From the NCBI GenBank assembly GCA_020249265.1, contig JADCGA010000001.1:124001-188000 (forward strand): a stretch of 64,000 nucleotides of DNA. The letters are read 5' to 3'. Positions 1 through 7,804 of this stretch are shown piece by piece. Both the position numbers and the translations under genes were made by a program. Position 1 is the first letter of the stretch. Each line of letters starts with the position of its first letter. A model generated the notes under the pieces. The model worked only from the letters and a program-made list of their open reading frames with translations, was not told the DNA's origin and searched no databases. This DNA comes from Roseomonas sp. (GTDB lineage: Bacteria; Pseudomonadota; Alphaproteobacteria; Acetobacterales; Acetobacteraceae).

Positions 1-334
1 CGCTGCCAAGGCCCAGCATCACACGGCCATTGGAAAGCACATCCACGAAAGCCGTATTTTCCACCACGCGGATCGGGTCATAAAGTGGCAGCGTAATCAC
101 GCCGGCGGCAAGTTTTATGCGGCTGGTGCGCGCCGCCAGGTAAGACATATACACAAAGCAATCCGGCATGATGCCGTAAGTGGTGCTGAAGTGATGTTCA
201 GCGATCCAGGCCGTATCATACCCCAGCGCTTCGGCGCGCAGGATTTCCTCAGTGGTGCGCGCAGTGACGCCCTGATGCGGATAGGGCTCTTCCACGGGAT
301 TGGGGTGGCTGGTCATCAGAATGCCGAATTCCAT
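1..334 (-). CDS. LLM-class flavin-dependent oxidoreductase (N-terminal part, runs off the window)
   Basis: The first 111 residues are visible, starting MEFGILMTSHPNP at an ATG (332-334); the rest lies beyond base 1. The luciferase-like signature AEHHFSTTYG and the following R-I-K-L-A-A-G-V-I-T-L-P strand are characteristic of bacterial luciferase-like (LLM) monooxygenases, TIM-barrel enzymes using reduced FMN from a partner reductase. It is the last gene of a leftward run with the dehydrogenase and OYE genes upstream, and with the Baeyer-Villiger-type gene on the other strand it suggests oxidative breakdown of an organic substrate. The substrate cannot be read. Confidence 0.85.
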   Translation of the reverse strand, partial: MEFGILMTSHPNPVEEPYPHQGVTARTTEEILRAEALGYDTAWIAEHHFSTTYGIMPDCFVYMSYLAARTSRIKLAAGVITLPLYDPIRVVENTAFVDVLSNGRVMLGLGS

Positions 335-367
335 TGTCTTCCTCCTGCCGCTTAGATTTTTCCTGGG

Positions 368-1282
368 CTAGTCGCCTGATTCCTTGGGCGTGGCGCGCAC
401 TTCAACGCCTGCCAGTTTTTCCATGTGCTGAATGGTAGAAACAAAATCCTCCGGCCCGGAGCCCATCGCCAAAGCCATGGAAAGATATTGCCGCGCAGCC
501 GGCCCCATGAACATGGGCACGCCAAAGCGTTCGGCTTCTTCCAGGCACAGCTTCACATCCTTATGCATCAGCCCTGCGGCGAAGCGCACAGGGAAACCCT
601 GCGCGCGTTCCGTGATGGCCTGTGGCACGCGCTTTTCCGACATGAAGGAACGCCCGCTTGAGGCATTAAGCACGTCAAACATCAACTTGGTATCAAGGCC
701 CGCCTTGGCACCCAACACCATGCCTTCCAAACACGCTAAAGTATTGCTGGCAAGAATCACGTTATTCACCAGCTTCATGGTCTGCCCAAGGCCAGGTTCC
801 GCGCCCAGATAAAAGATATTCTGACCAATCGCCTTAAGCACCGGCTCCACCGCCTTTTGCGACGCAGCATCGCCCGATGTCATGATGGCAAGCGTACCGG
901 CCTCGGCGCCTGAAACGCCGCCGCTGACCGGCCCATCAATCAAATGAATGCCCTTGGCGGCCAAGCCTTCCGCCACACGCCGCGCGACAGTGGGACCGGT
1001 GGTGGAAAGATCCACCACAATCTTCGCCATGCTGCCTTGCACCAGCCCATCCGCGCCCAAGGCCACCGCTTCCACCGCAGCCGGTGTCGGCAGGCTGAGC
1101 AGCACCGCATCGCATTTGTCGGCCACATCACGCGCACTCGTCGCGCCCGTGGCGCCCATGGCGGTGAGCGATGCGACCGCCTTCGGATCAAGATCATGCA
1201 CCATCAGCGCGTGGCCGGCCTTCACCAGGCGCCGCGCCATGACACCACCGATATTCCCAAGGCCGATGAAACCAAGCTTCAT
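368..1282 (-). CDS. NAD(P)-dependent beta-hydroxyacid dehydrogenase (3-hydroxyisobutyrate dehydrogenase family)
   Basis: A 304-residue protein. The N-terminal Rossmann motif GFIGLGNIG binds NAD(P); DGPVSGG is the substrate-binding signature (usually DAPVSGG) and GQTMKLVNN carries the catalytic Lys. These define the 6-phosphogluconate dehydrogenase-like family that oxidises or reduces short beta-hydroxyacids (3-hydroxyisobutyrate, tartronate semialdehyde). Upstream in-frame GTG (1297) and ATG (1294) codons exist, but the ATG at 1282 sits 5 bases after GAGGA and begins directly at the Rossmann strand, so it is preferred. It lies between the LLM and OYE genes, all leftward. Substrate unknown. 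Confidence 0.85.
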   Translation of the reverse strand: MKLGFIGLGNIGGVMARRLVKAGHALMVHDLDPKAVASLTAMGATGATSARDVADKCDAVLLSLPTPAAVEAVALGADGLVQGSMAKIVVDLSTTGPTVARRVAEGLAAKGIHLIDGPVSGGVSGAEAGTLAIMTSGDAASQKAVEPVLKAIGQNIFYLGAEPGLGQTMKLVNNVILASNTLACLEGMVLGAKAGLDTKLMFDVLNASSGRSFMSEKRVPQAITERAQGFPVRFAAGLMHKDVKLCLEEAERFGVPMFMGPAARQYLSMALAMGSGPEDFVSTIQHMEKLAGVEVRATPKESGD

Positions 1283-1378
1283 GACATTCCTCATCACCGT
1301 TGCGCCGGGCTTGCACGGCCCGCACTGTTATTTTAGGGCAAGGCTCAGCCCGGAAGCGCCCTCAGTCAAGGGGCGGCT

Positions 1379-2491
1379 TCAGCGTGTGGCAGGTAGCTTC
1401 GTGAAATCGCCAAAGCGCATGCTGGGATGGCTGCGGGCATATTGCGGCGGGAAGGCCGCCTGTTCGCGCAAAGCCTCAGCCGCATGCCACGCCCAGCGCG
1501 GATTATAGCTCATGCCCCGCCCTATCGCGATCAAATCCGCCGCACCATCACGCAAAGCCTGATCTGCCTGCGCCGGTTCATTGATCAGCCCAACGGCGAT
1601 GGTCGGAATGCCGGCATCTTCGCGAATGCGCCGCGCCATGGGCACCTGATAGCCGGGGCCAAGATCAATCTGCTGATCAGGGCTGCTACCGCCGGAAGAC
1701 GCGCAGATGAAATCACAGCCAAGCTTCTTCAATTCCTGCGCGAAGACCACGCTATCGGCCAAGGTCCAGCCACCTTCGATCCAATCCGTTGCGGAAACGC
1801 GCACGCCAAGCGGTTTTTCCTCAGGCCAAACCGCGCGCATGGCGGCGAAGACCTCCAGCGGGAAGCGCCTACGCCCCGTTAAATCGCCGCCATATTCATC
1901 GTTTCGATTATTGGACAGCGGCGACAGGAAGGAATGCAGCAAATAGCCATGCGCCGAATGCAGTTCAATCAAATCAATGCCAAGCGCATCCGCCCGCCTT
2001 GTCGCTTGCACGAAACATTCCTTGATCTCAGCCAGCCCCGCATGGTCCAGCATGCGCGGCGCCGGGCGGCCAGGAAAGGCGATATCGCCCGGGCTGATCG
2101 GTTGGAAACCGCCCTCCTCCGGGCCGATATATTTGCCACCCATCCAGGGTTGCGCCGTGGACCCCTTGCGCCCCGAATGCGCCAATTGCATCGCGATTTT
2201 CGCCCGGCCGTGCTGGCGGCAAAACGCCATCACCCGTGCGATGGAGTCTTGCTGCGCATCATTCCATAGCCCCAGATCAAACCGCCCAACCCGCCCGCGG
2301 GGTTCCACGGCCGTTGCCTCAAAAAACATCAGGCCAGCGCCGGAAACCGAGAAATTCCCGTAATGCATCAGGTGCCAATCCGTCGCCTCATTTCCGGTGG
2401 TGCCGGAATACTGCGCCATTGGGGAGACGATGATGCGGTTGGGCAGCGTCAGCCCGCGCAGCGTAAACGGCGAAAAAAGTCGGCTTGGCAT
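1379..2491 (-). CDS. NADH:flavin oxidoreductase, old yellow enzyme family (YqjM-like)
   Basis: A 370-residue FMN TIM-barrel ene-reductase. Evidence includes SPMAQYSG (residues 23-30), the substrate His pair in ELHSAHGYL, and the SNNRNDEYGG-(x)n-R phosphate-binding segment. The family reduces activated C=C bonds with NAD(P)H. The start is the ATG at 2491 (MPSRLFSPFTLRGLTLPNR); a longer frame to 2647 has no family similarity and overlaps the divergent BVMO gene. Residue 26, a conserved Cys tuning FMN potential in YqjM, is Ala here. The gene diverges from the BVMO gene across about 125 bases, so the two could share a control region. Confidence 0.87.
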   Translation of the reverse strand: MPSRLFSPFTLRGLTLPNRIIVSPMAQYSGTTGNEATDWHLMHYGNFSVSGAGLMFFEATAVEPRGRVGRFDLGLWNDAQQDSIARVMAFCRQHGRAKIAMQLAHSGRKGSTAQPWMGGKYIGPEEGGFQPISPGDIAFPGRPAPRMLDHAGLAEIKECFVQATRRADALGIDLIELHSAHGYLLHSFLSPLSNNRNDEYGGDLTGRRRFPLEVFAAMRAVWPEEKPLGVRVSATDWIEGGWTLADSVVFAQELKKLGCDFICASSGGSSPDQQIDLGPGYQVPMARRIREDAGIPTIAVGLINEPAQADQALRDGAADLIAIGRGMSYNPRWAWHAAEALREQAAFPPQYARSHPSMRFGDFTKLPATR

Positions 2492-2616
2492 TGGCGGTTT
2501 CCTGTTTTGGGGGAATACTCGCCCCCGTCCTGCCCGGCGCGCAAGCCCTGGGCCTGGGTTCATGGGGTTTCTGTTAGGTGGCGCCGGCCCTTGCCGCGCT
2601 GAAAAGGGTGGATGCG

Positions 2617-4263
2617 ATGAATGAAATGCGGCGAAGCATGCCGGCAAGCTCCGGCCCGGCCTTGACCGAGCCCGATGTGATCATCATCGGCGCCGGCATC
2701 TCCGGCCTCTATCAGCTGTATCGCCTGCGGGAGCTTGGCTATGGCGTCCAAGTGTTCGAGACCGGCAGCGATCTGGGCGGCACCTGGTATTGGAACCGCT
2801 ACCCCGGCGCGCGGTTTGATTCCGAAAGCTATACCTACGGCTATTCCTTTTCCGATGAGTTGCTGCAGGAATGGTCATGGTCTGAACATTTCGCCCCGCA
2901 GCCCGAAACTTTGCGTTATTTGCAGCATGTGGCGGATAGGTTCGATCTGCGTCGCCATATCCAATTCAATAGCCGCGTCGTGAGCGCGAATTTCAATGAA
3001 GCTGCGCAGCGTTGGACAGTCACACTTGATACGGGCGCAGAGCATAACTGCCGCTTCCTGATCACCGCCCTTGGCCCGCTTTCCGCTGATACGCTGCCGC
3101 GCATCCCGGGCGTTGAAAGTTTTTCTGGCCAATCCTTCCATACCTATCGCTGGCCACATGAACCCGTCAGCTTCGCGGGCAAGCGCGTGGCGGTGATTGG
3201 CACGGGTGCGACGGGTGTGCAGGTGATCCAGACCATTGCTTCTGAGGTTGGATCGCTCACGGTTTTTCAACGCACCCCAAATTGGTGCGCGCCTTTGCAT
3301 AACCGCCCAATCACGGAAGAAGAACAGCGCCAGATCAAGGGCAATTACCCCGCGCTTTTCGCACTGCTCCGCACCACGCCTGGCTGCTATATCCATAATG
3401 CCGATCCGCGCAGCGTGTTTGAAGTCACGCCAGAAGAACGCGAAGCCTTTTGGGAACAACGCTACGCGGAGCCCGGCTTCGGCATTTGGCAAGCGAATTA
3501 CCGTGATATCCTGACCGATCCTAAGGCCAATGCCCTGATCAGCGATTTCATCGCGCGCAAGATCCGCCAGCGGGTGAAGGACCCCGCGGTTGCGGAGAAG
3601 TTGATCCCGAAAAATCATGGGTTTGGTACGCGCCGCGTGCCGCTCGAAACCCGCTATTTTGAGGCCTTTAATCGCGACAATGTCCGGCTGGTGGATATCA
3701 ATGAAACGCCGATTGAGCGCATTACGCCAAAAGGCATCAAGACCAGCGATGCCGAATATGAATTCGACATGATCATCTACGCCACGGGTTTTGATGCTAT
3801 TACCGGCGCTTTTGATCGGATTGATTTCAGGGGCATTGGCGGCCAGCGGCTTAAGGATAAATGGGCAGATGGTCCGAAAACCTATCTGGGTCTGCAATCG
3901 GCAGGCTTCCCAAATATGCTGACAATCGTTGGGCCGCATAATGCCTCAACCCGCTGCAACATCCCGCGCTGCATTGAACAGAATGTGGAATGGGTGACGG
4001 ATCTGATGCGCCATGTGCGCGAAAATGGCATCAGCCGCTTTGAAGCGACCGAAGCCGCAGAAGCCGAATGGTCGCATCATATCGAAACCCTGGCCGAGGG
4101 TATGCTCTATGCTCAGATCGATTCCTGGGCAACAGGCATCAATCGCAATGTCGAAGGCCGCGATCAGCGACGCATTCTGCAGTATCAGGGCGGCGCGCCG
4201 GCCTATCGCGCGAAATGTGATGAGGTTGCCGCGCAGGGCTATGCCGGCATGAAGTTGAGCTGA
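2617..4263 (+). CDS. flavin-containing (Baeyer-Villiger type) monooxygenase
   Basis: A 548-residue FAD/NADPH monooxygenase. An FAD Rossmann motif GAGISG lies at residues 25-30, the Baeyer-Villiger fingerprint FSGQSFHTYRWP (FxGxxxHxxxWP) at 169-180, and a second NADP Rossmann motif GTGATG at 195-200. Type I BVMOs insert oxygen next to ketones to make esters or lactones; the length and GGTWYWNRYPGAR segment fit the cyclohexanone/cyclopentadecanone monooxygenase branch. The start is the ATG at 2617 behind AAGGGTGG; an upstream in-frame GTG at 2578 is less likely. An aldolase and an acyl-CoA dehydrogenase follow 3 and 811 bases downstream, probably in one operon. Confidence 0.88.
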   Translation: MNEMRRSMPASSGPALTEPDVIIIGAGISGLYQLYRLRELGYGVQVFETGSDLGGTWYWNRYPGARFDSESYTYGYSFSDELLQEWSWSEHFAPQPETLRYLQHVADRFDLRRHIQFNSRVVSANFNEAAQRWTVTLDTGAEHNCRFLITALGPLSADTLPRIPGVESFSGQSFHTYRWPHEPVSFAGKRVAVIGTGATGVQVIQTIASEVGSLTVFQRTPNWCAPLHNRPITEEEQRQIKGNYPALFALLRTTPGCYIHNADPRSVFEVTPEEREAFWEQRYAEPGFGIWQANYRDILTDPKANALISDFIARKIRQRVKDPAVAEKLIPKNHGFGTRRVPLETRYFEAFNRDNVRLVDINETPIERITPKGIKTSDAEYEFDMIIYATGFDAITGAFDRIDFRGIGGQRLKDKWADGPKTYLGLQSAGFPNMLTIVGPHNASTRCNIPRCIEQNVEWVTDLMRHVRENGISRFEATEAAEAEWSHHIETLAEGMLYAQIDSWATGINRNVEGRDQRRILQYQGGAPAYRAKCDEVAAQGYAGMKLS

Positions 4264-4266
4264 ACC

Positions 4267-5043
4267 ATGCGCCAAAACCCAGTCCGCGCCGCGCTTCGCC
4301 AAGGCCGCATGGCCCATGGCATCATGGCAACGGAATTTCTGACACCGGGGCTTTGCCAAATCCTCGGCAATGCCGGCGCGGATTATGTGATTTTCGATAT
4401 GGAACATGGCGGCATGGGCATTGATGCGATCAAGGCGCAATGCGCCTTTGCGCGCAATATTGGCGTGGTGCCCTTGGTGCGCGTGACAGGCCATCATTAC
4501 CACCTGATCGCGCCGGTCTTGGATGCCGGCGCCATGGGCATCATGGAACCCATGGTGGAAACGCGCCAACAGGCAGAAGAATTGGCCGCCTGGTGCCGCT
4601 ATCGCCCCGAAGGCCGGCGCGGCGTTGGCTTCGGCTATGCGCATGATGACTATAAAGGCCAGGATGTGATCGCCGGCATGAAGGCCGAAAACGACCGCGT
4701 CATGGTCATTCCCCTGATCGAAACCGCCAAGGGGATTGAAAATGTTGAAGCGATCATGGCCGTGCCCGGCGTAGATCTGGGCTGGTTTGGCCATTATGAT
4801 TTGAGCGATTCTCTCGGCATCACCGCGCAATTCGACCATCCGATGTTCCAAGCCGCACTTACCCGCTTCCTGAAAGCCTGCGAGGCTGCGGGCAAGCCCG
4901 CCGGCGTTTTGGGCGCGGGGATGGACATGGTGCGCGGTTGGCGCGCCAAGGGGTTTCGCTGCCTCTGCTACGGGTCTGATGTCAGCGTCTTCCAATCCGC
5001 CCTCAAGGGTGCCTTGGATACGCTGAAGGGCGAAGCGGGCTGA
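4267..5043 (+). CDS. HpcH/HpaI-family aldolase
   Basis: A 258-residue class II, metal-dependent aldolase of the 2,4-dihydroxyhept-2-ene-1,7-dioate (HpaI) / 2-dehydro-3-deoxyglucarate aldolase family. Family signatures are FDMEHGGMG near residue 43, EPMVET near 97, PLIETAKGIENVE with the metal-ligand Glu, and the Asp-containing GHYDLSDSLG. These enzymes split 2-keto-3-deoxy acids into pyruvate and an aldehyde. It begins only three bases after the BVMO stop codon, so the two are surely co-transcribed, placing a C-C cleavage step after flavin-dependent oxygenation. The real substrate is unknown. Confidence 0.86.
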   Translation: MRQNPVRAALRQGRMAHGIMATEFLTPGLCQILGNAGADYVIFDMEHGGMGIDAIKAQCAFARNIGVVPLVRVTGHHYHLIAPVLDAGAMGIMEPMVETRQQAEELAAWCRYRPEGRRGVGFGYAHDDYKGQDVIAGMKAENDRVMVIPLIETAKGIENVEAIMAVPGVDLGWFGHYDLSDSLGITAQFDHPMFQAALTRFLKACEAAGKPAGVLGAGMDMVRGWRAKGFRCLCYGSDVSVFQSALKGALDTLKGEAG

Positions 5044-5074
5044 GAACGCATCATCGAAAAATCGGAAAACAATA

Positions 5075-6241
5075 ATGGAATTCAAAATCGGCACTGAACA
5101 GCGGGAAATGATCGCTGCCGTCAGGCAATTGGCGCAGAATGAATTTAAGCAGGATGCGCCGAAATGGATGGATGGCACTTTTCCCTGGCCGAATATCAAG
5201 AAGCTCGCCGCGCTTGGCGTACTTGGCATGTCGGTGCCGGAAGAATATGGAGGGCTTGGTCTTTCCATTCTGGATTCTGCACTGATCCTCGAAGAAATCG
5301 CCAAGGTGGATTACGTCACCGCCATGGCGGTACTGGGCGAGGCCGGCGTGCAAACCCGCGTTATTTCCCATTACGCGCCGAAAGCCATCAAGGAACGCAT
5401 CCTGCCCCGCGTGATTTCCGGCGATTGCATCCTGGCGATTTGCATGACGGAACCGCATGCGGGCACGGATGTCGCGAATTACCGCACCAATACCAAGCGC
5501 CATGGCAATCATTTGGTGCTGAACGGCACGAAAACGCTGATTTCCCGCGCCGAGGAAGCCGGCATGTTCGTGGTGTTCACCCGCGTGGATGGCAAGGCGG
5601 GGCGCGAAGGGATCGGCTGCGTATTGGTGGAAAAGGGCACGCCGGGCCTTTCTGTCACCGGCACCTACCACACCATGGGTGGCGAGAATCTGCACGAAGT
5701 GCAATTCAATGATTGCGAATTGCCGCCAGAAAACCTGGTGATTGAAACCGATGGCTTCAAGAAATTACTGACCGCCTTCAATACGCAGCGCTGCCTCAAC
5801 CCCAGCATTTCACTGGGCCTCGCCGAAGGCGCCTTTGATGAGGCGGTGCGCTACGTGAATGACCGCAAGCTGTTCGATAAATCCATTGCGGATTTCCAGG
5901 GCATTCGCTGGAAGTTTGCGGATATGTTCAAGGATATCGAAGCGGGGCGCGGTTTGCTCTACCGCGCCTGCCTCACCGCCAACCCCTTCCCGGACCCCAT
6001 TATGGCGGCAACCGCCAAGGTATTCTGCAATGAAATGTCGCTGCGTGTGACCAGTGAGGCGGTTCAGGTCCATGGCGGCTATGGCTTCACGGATGAATAC
6101 CCGGTGTCGCGGCTGTATCGTGGCGCGCGGTATGGCTCGCTTGGTGGTGGGTCTTCAGAATCGCTGCGTGATCTGATCGGCAAGCACATTCTGGCGGATG
6201 CGGGCGGGGTTGATGGCATTATGGGCCTTGATACCTATTGA
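5075..6241 (+). CDS. acyl-CoA dehydrogenase family protein
   Basis: A 388-residue FAD flavoprotein with the standard three-part fold (helical N-domain, beta-barrel around residues 125-230, helical C-domain). ICMTEPHAGTD is the FAD/acyl-binding signature and VHGGYGFTDEYPVSRLYR the C-terminal signature. The usual catalytic YEGT loop near residue 360 is replaced by SLGGGSSES, so the base may sit elsewhere or the chemistry may differ. The ATG at 5075 has only a weak GGAAAAC upstream. It follows the aldolase by 31 bases on the same strand, likely the third enzyme of the BVMO-aldolase-ACAD operon. Confidence 0.87.
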   Translation: MEFKIGTEQREMIAAVRQLAQNEFKQDAPKWMDGTFPWPNIKKLAALGVLGMSVPEEYGGLGLSILDSALILEEIAKVDYVTAMAVLGEAGVQTRVISHYAPKAIKERILPRVISGDCILAICMTEPHAGTDVANYRTNTKRHGNHLVLNGTKTLISRAEEAGMFVVFTRVDGKAGREGIGCVLVEKGTPGLSVTGTYHTMGGENLHEVQFNDCELPPENLVIETDGFKKLLTAFNTQRCLNPSISLGLAEGAFDEAVRYVNDRKLFDKSIADFQGIRWKFADMFKDIEAGRGLLYRACLTANPFPDPIMAATAKVFCNEMSLRVTSEAVQVHGGYGFTDEYPVSRLYRGARYGSLGGGSSESLRDLIGKHILADAGGVDGIMGLDTY

Positions 6242-6304
6242 GAAACCTTGCCGGGTGCGGCCCGGTTGTGGTTAAGCTTCGCGCAAATCACCGGGAGAAA
6301 AGCC

Positions 6305-7282
6305 ATGTCCTTGAAGTTCAGCCGTCGCGCCGTGATGGGCGCTGCCGCGCTCGTCCCCTTCGCTGCGCAGGCGCAATCGGATTGGCCCAATCGCCCAGTG
6401 CGTATTGTGGTGCCCTTCCCGCCCGGCCAGGCCGCCGATATCTTCACGCGGCTGATTGCCGATGAGCTTTCCAAACGCTGGCCGCAGCGCGTGGTGGTGG
6501 AAAACCGTGCGGGTGGCGCGGGGGTTCCAGGGGTTGAATCCGTGGCGCGCGCACCGGCTGATGGCTACACGCTGCTGACCGGCACGTCCGGCCCGCTTGG
6601 CGTCAATCCTTCCGTCATGCCGCGCTTGCCTTATGATGTTGAAAAGGATTTCGCCTTCATCACCAATGTCGTCATGGTGCCGCTGCTGGTCATTGCGCAT
6701 CCCTCCGTTCCCGAACGCAGCATTCAGGAATTGGCGGCTAGCGCGAAGGCTCGGCCCGGGCAATTGGATATGGCCTCTGCCGGCCCCGCCACCAGCCAGC
6801 ATATGGCCGCCGAATTGCTGATGCTACGCGCCGGCATTCGCTTCAACATCGTGCATTATCGCGGCAGCGGGCCGGCGATTGCCGATGTTATTGCCGGCAA
6901 TGTGAAGCTGATGACGGATTCCGTCGCCTCCGCCCTGCCGCATATCCAATCCGGCCGCGTGCGCCCGATTGCGCTCTGCAGTGCGCGGCGCGTGCCGCAA
7001 TTGCCGGATGTGCCGACCATCGCGGAAAGCCTCGTCCCCGGCTATGAGGCCGCGGGCTGGTCTGGCCTGGTCGCACCCACGGGCACGCCGCCCGAGATCA
7101 TCAATCGCATCAATGCCGATGTTGTTGCTGTGCTACGCGATCCCACCGTCACCAAAAGGATCGAGGATATGGGCGCGGTGGCAGACCCGCTGACGCCAGA
7201 TCAATTCGGCCAATTTGTGCGCAGTGAGGTCGCCAAATGGCGCGAAGTGGCGCGCGCCGGCAATGTGAGGCTGGAAGGCTGA
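6305..7282 (+). CDS. Bug-family (TctC-like) periplasmic solute-binding protein
   Basis: A 325-residue protein with a twin-arginine-like export signal (KFSRRAVMGAAALVPFAAQAQ). Bug hallmarks are WPNRPVRIVVPFPPGQAADIFTR near residue 30, VVENRAGGAGVPG near 70, and a downstream VHYRGSGPAIADVIAG. Family members bind small carboxylates or aromatic acids for tripartite tricarboxylate transporters or act as sensors. The ATG at 6305 follows GGGAGAAAA; an upstream in-frame ATG at 6248 gives an implausible leader. It ends the catabolic operon and probably recognises its substrate or product. No TctA/TctB membrane genes are nearby. Confidence 0.88.
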   Translation: MSLKFSRRAVMGAAALVPFAAQAQSDWPNRPVRIVVPFPPGQAADIFTRLIADELSKRWPQRVVVENRAGGAGVPGVESVARAPADGYTLLTGTSGPLGVNPSVMPRLPYDVEKDFAFITNVVMVPLLVIAHPSVPERSIQELAASAKARPGQLDMASAGPATSQHMAAELLMLRAGIRFNIVHYRGSGPAIADVIAGNVKLMTDSVASALPHIQSGRVRPIALCSARRVPQLPDVPTIAESLVPGYEAAGWSGLVAPTGTPPEIINRINADVVAVLRDPTVTKRIEDMGAVADPLTPDQFGQFVRSEVAKWREVARAGNVRLEG

Positions 7283-7284
7283 AT

Positions 7285-7725
7285 TCAAGCGATCATGCCG
7301 GCGGAAACGCCATGCAGGCAGGCCATCAATAGCGAAAGCGGCAAGCGCAGGCGCCACCACCAGGCAGGCGCCATGCTGGCCGCCTGCGCTGCGCGATCCG
7401 CCAATGGCAGCAACGCGAAAATCACTGCCAGCAGCAAAAGCCCCGCCTGGGGCGGCAGCAGCAGCGCCACCCAGGCCATCAGCATCGGCAGCACCGAAAG
7501 CACCAGCCAGCGCGTCAGCGCCGCCCCATCAACGCGGTTCGCCGCCAGCCCCCACCAGGCGCCGCCGATGAAGCTTGCAATCAAGGCGCCATAGGCAGGG
7601 CCAGCGAAAAGCGCGAAGGCCGCAGCGTCTCCGCCGGCGGCCAGAAGTGGCGGCATGGCAAGGCTTGGCAGCAGGCCAGCGGCGCCCAGCAGCAAAGCGG
7701 GGCGGGGGATGGAGGCATTGGGCAT
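7285..7725 (-). CDS. DUF3429 domain membrane protein
   Basis: A 146-residue hydrophobic protein with about five predicted membrane helices, the first two separated by GGDAAAFA and the third starting at a [11 protein letters not shown] motif that is typical of DUF3429 proteins. The biochemical role of this family is not established. It is convergent with the Bug gene (two bases between the stop codons) and divergent from uvrB. The start at ATG 7725 is the natural one. Family assignment rests on recognition of the conserved GGxWWG motif and topology. Confidence 0.7.
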   Translation of the reverse strand: MPNASIPRPALLLGAAGLLPSLAMPPLLAAGGDAAAFALFAGPAYGALIASFIGGAWWGLAANRVDGAALTRWLVLSVLPMLMAWVALLLPPQAGLLLLAVIFALLPLADRAAQAASMAPAWWWRLRLPLSLLMACLHGVSAGMIA

Positions 7726-7804
7726 GCCCCTGCCCTCTCACAATTCCACCGTCCAGGACAAGCCCACCCTGGCGCGCAAGCCAATCCGGGGCCATCTTAC
7801 AGCC

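Noticed and set aside
2875-3939. Long open frame (354 codons) on the minus strand inside the BVMO gene
   Set aside because: It is antisense shadow coding of a well-conserved flavin monooxygenase and shows no protein family features.
3946-5304. 452-codon minus-strand frame across the BVMO end, aldolase and ACAD start
   Set aside because: Runs antisense through three clear genes; His/Ala-rich shadow composition typical of GC-rich DNA.
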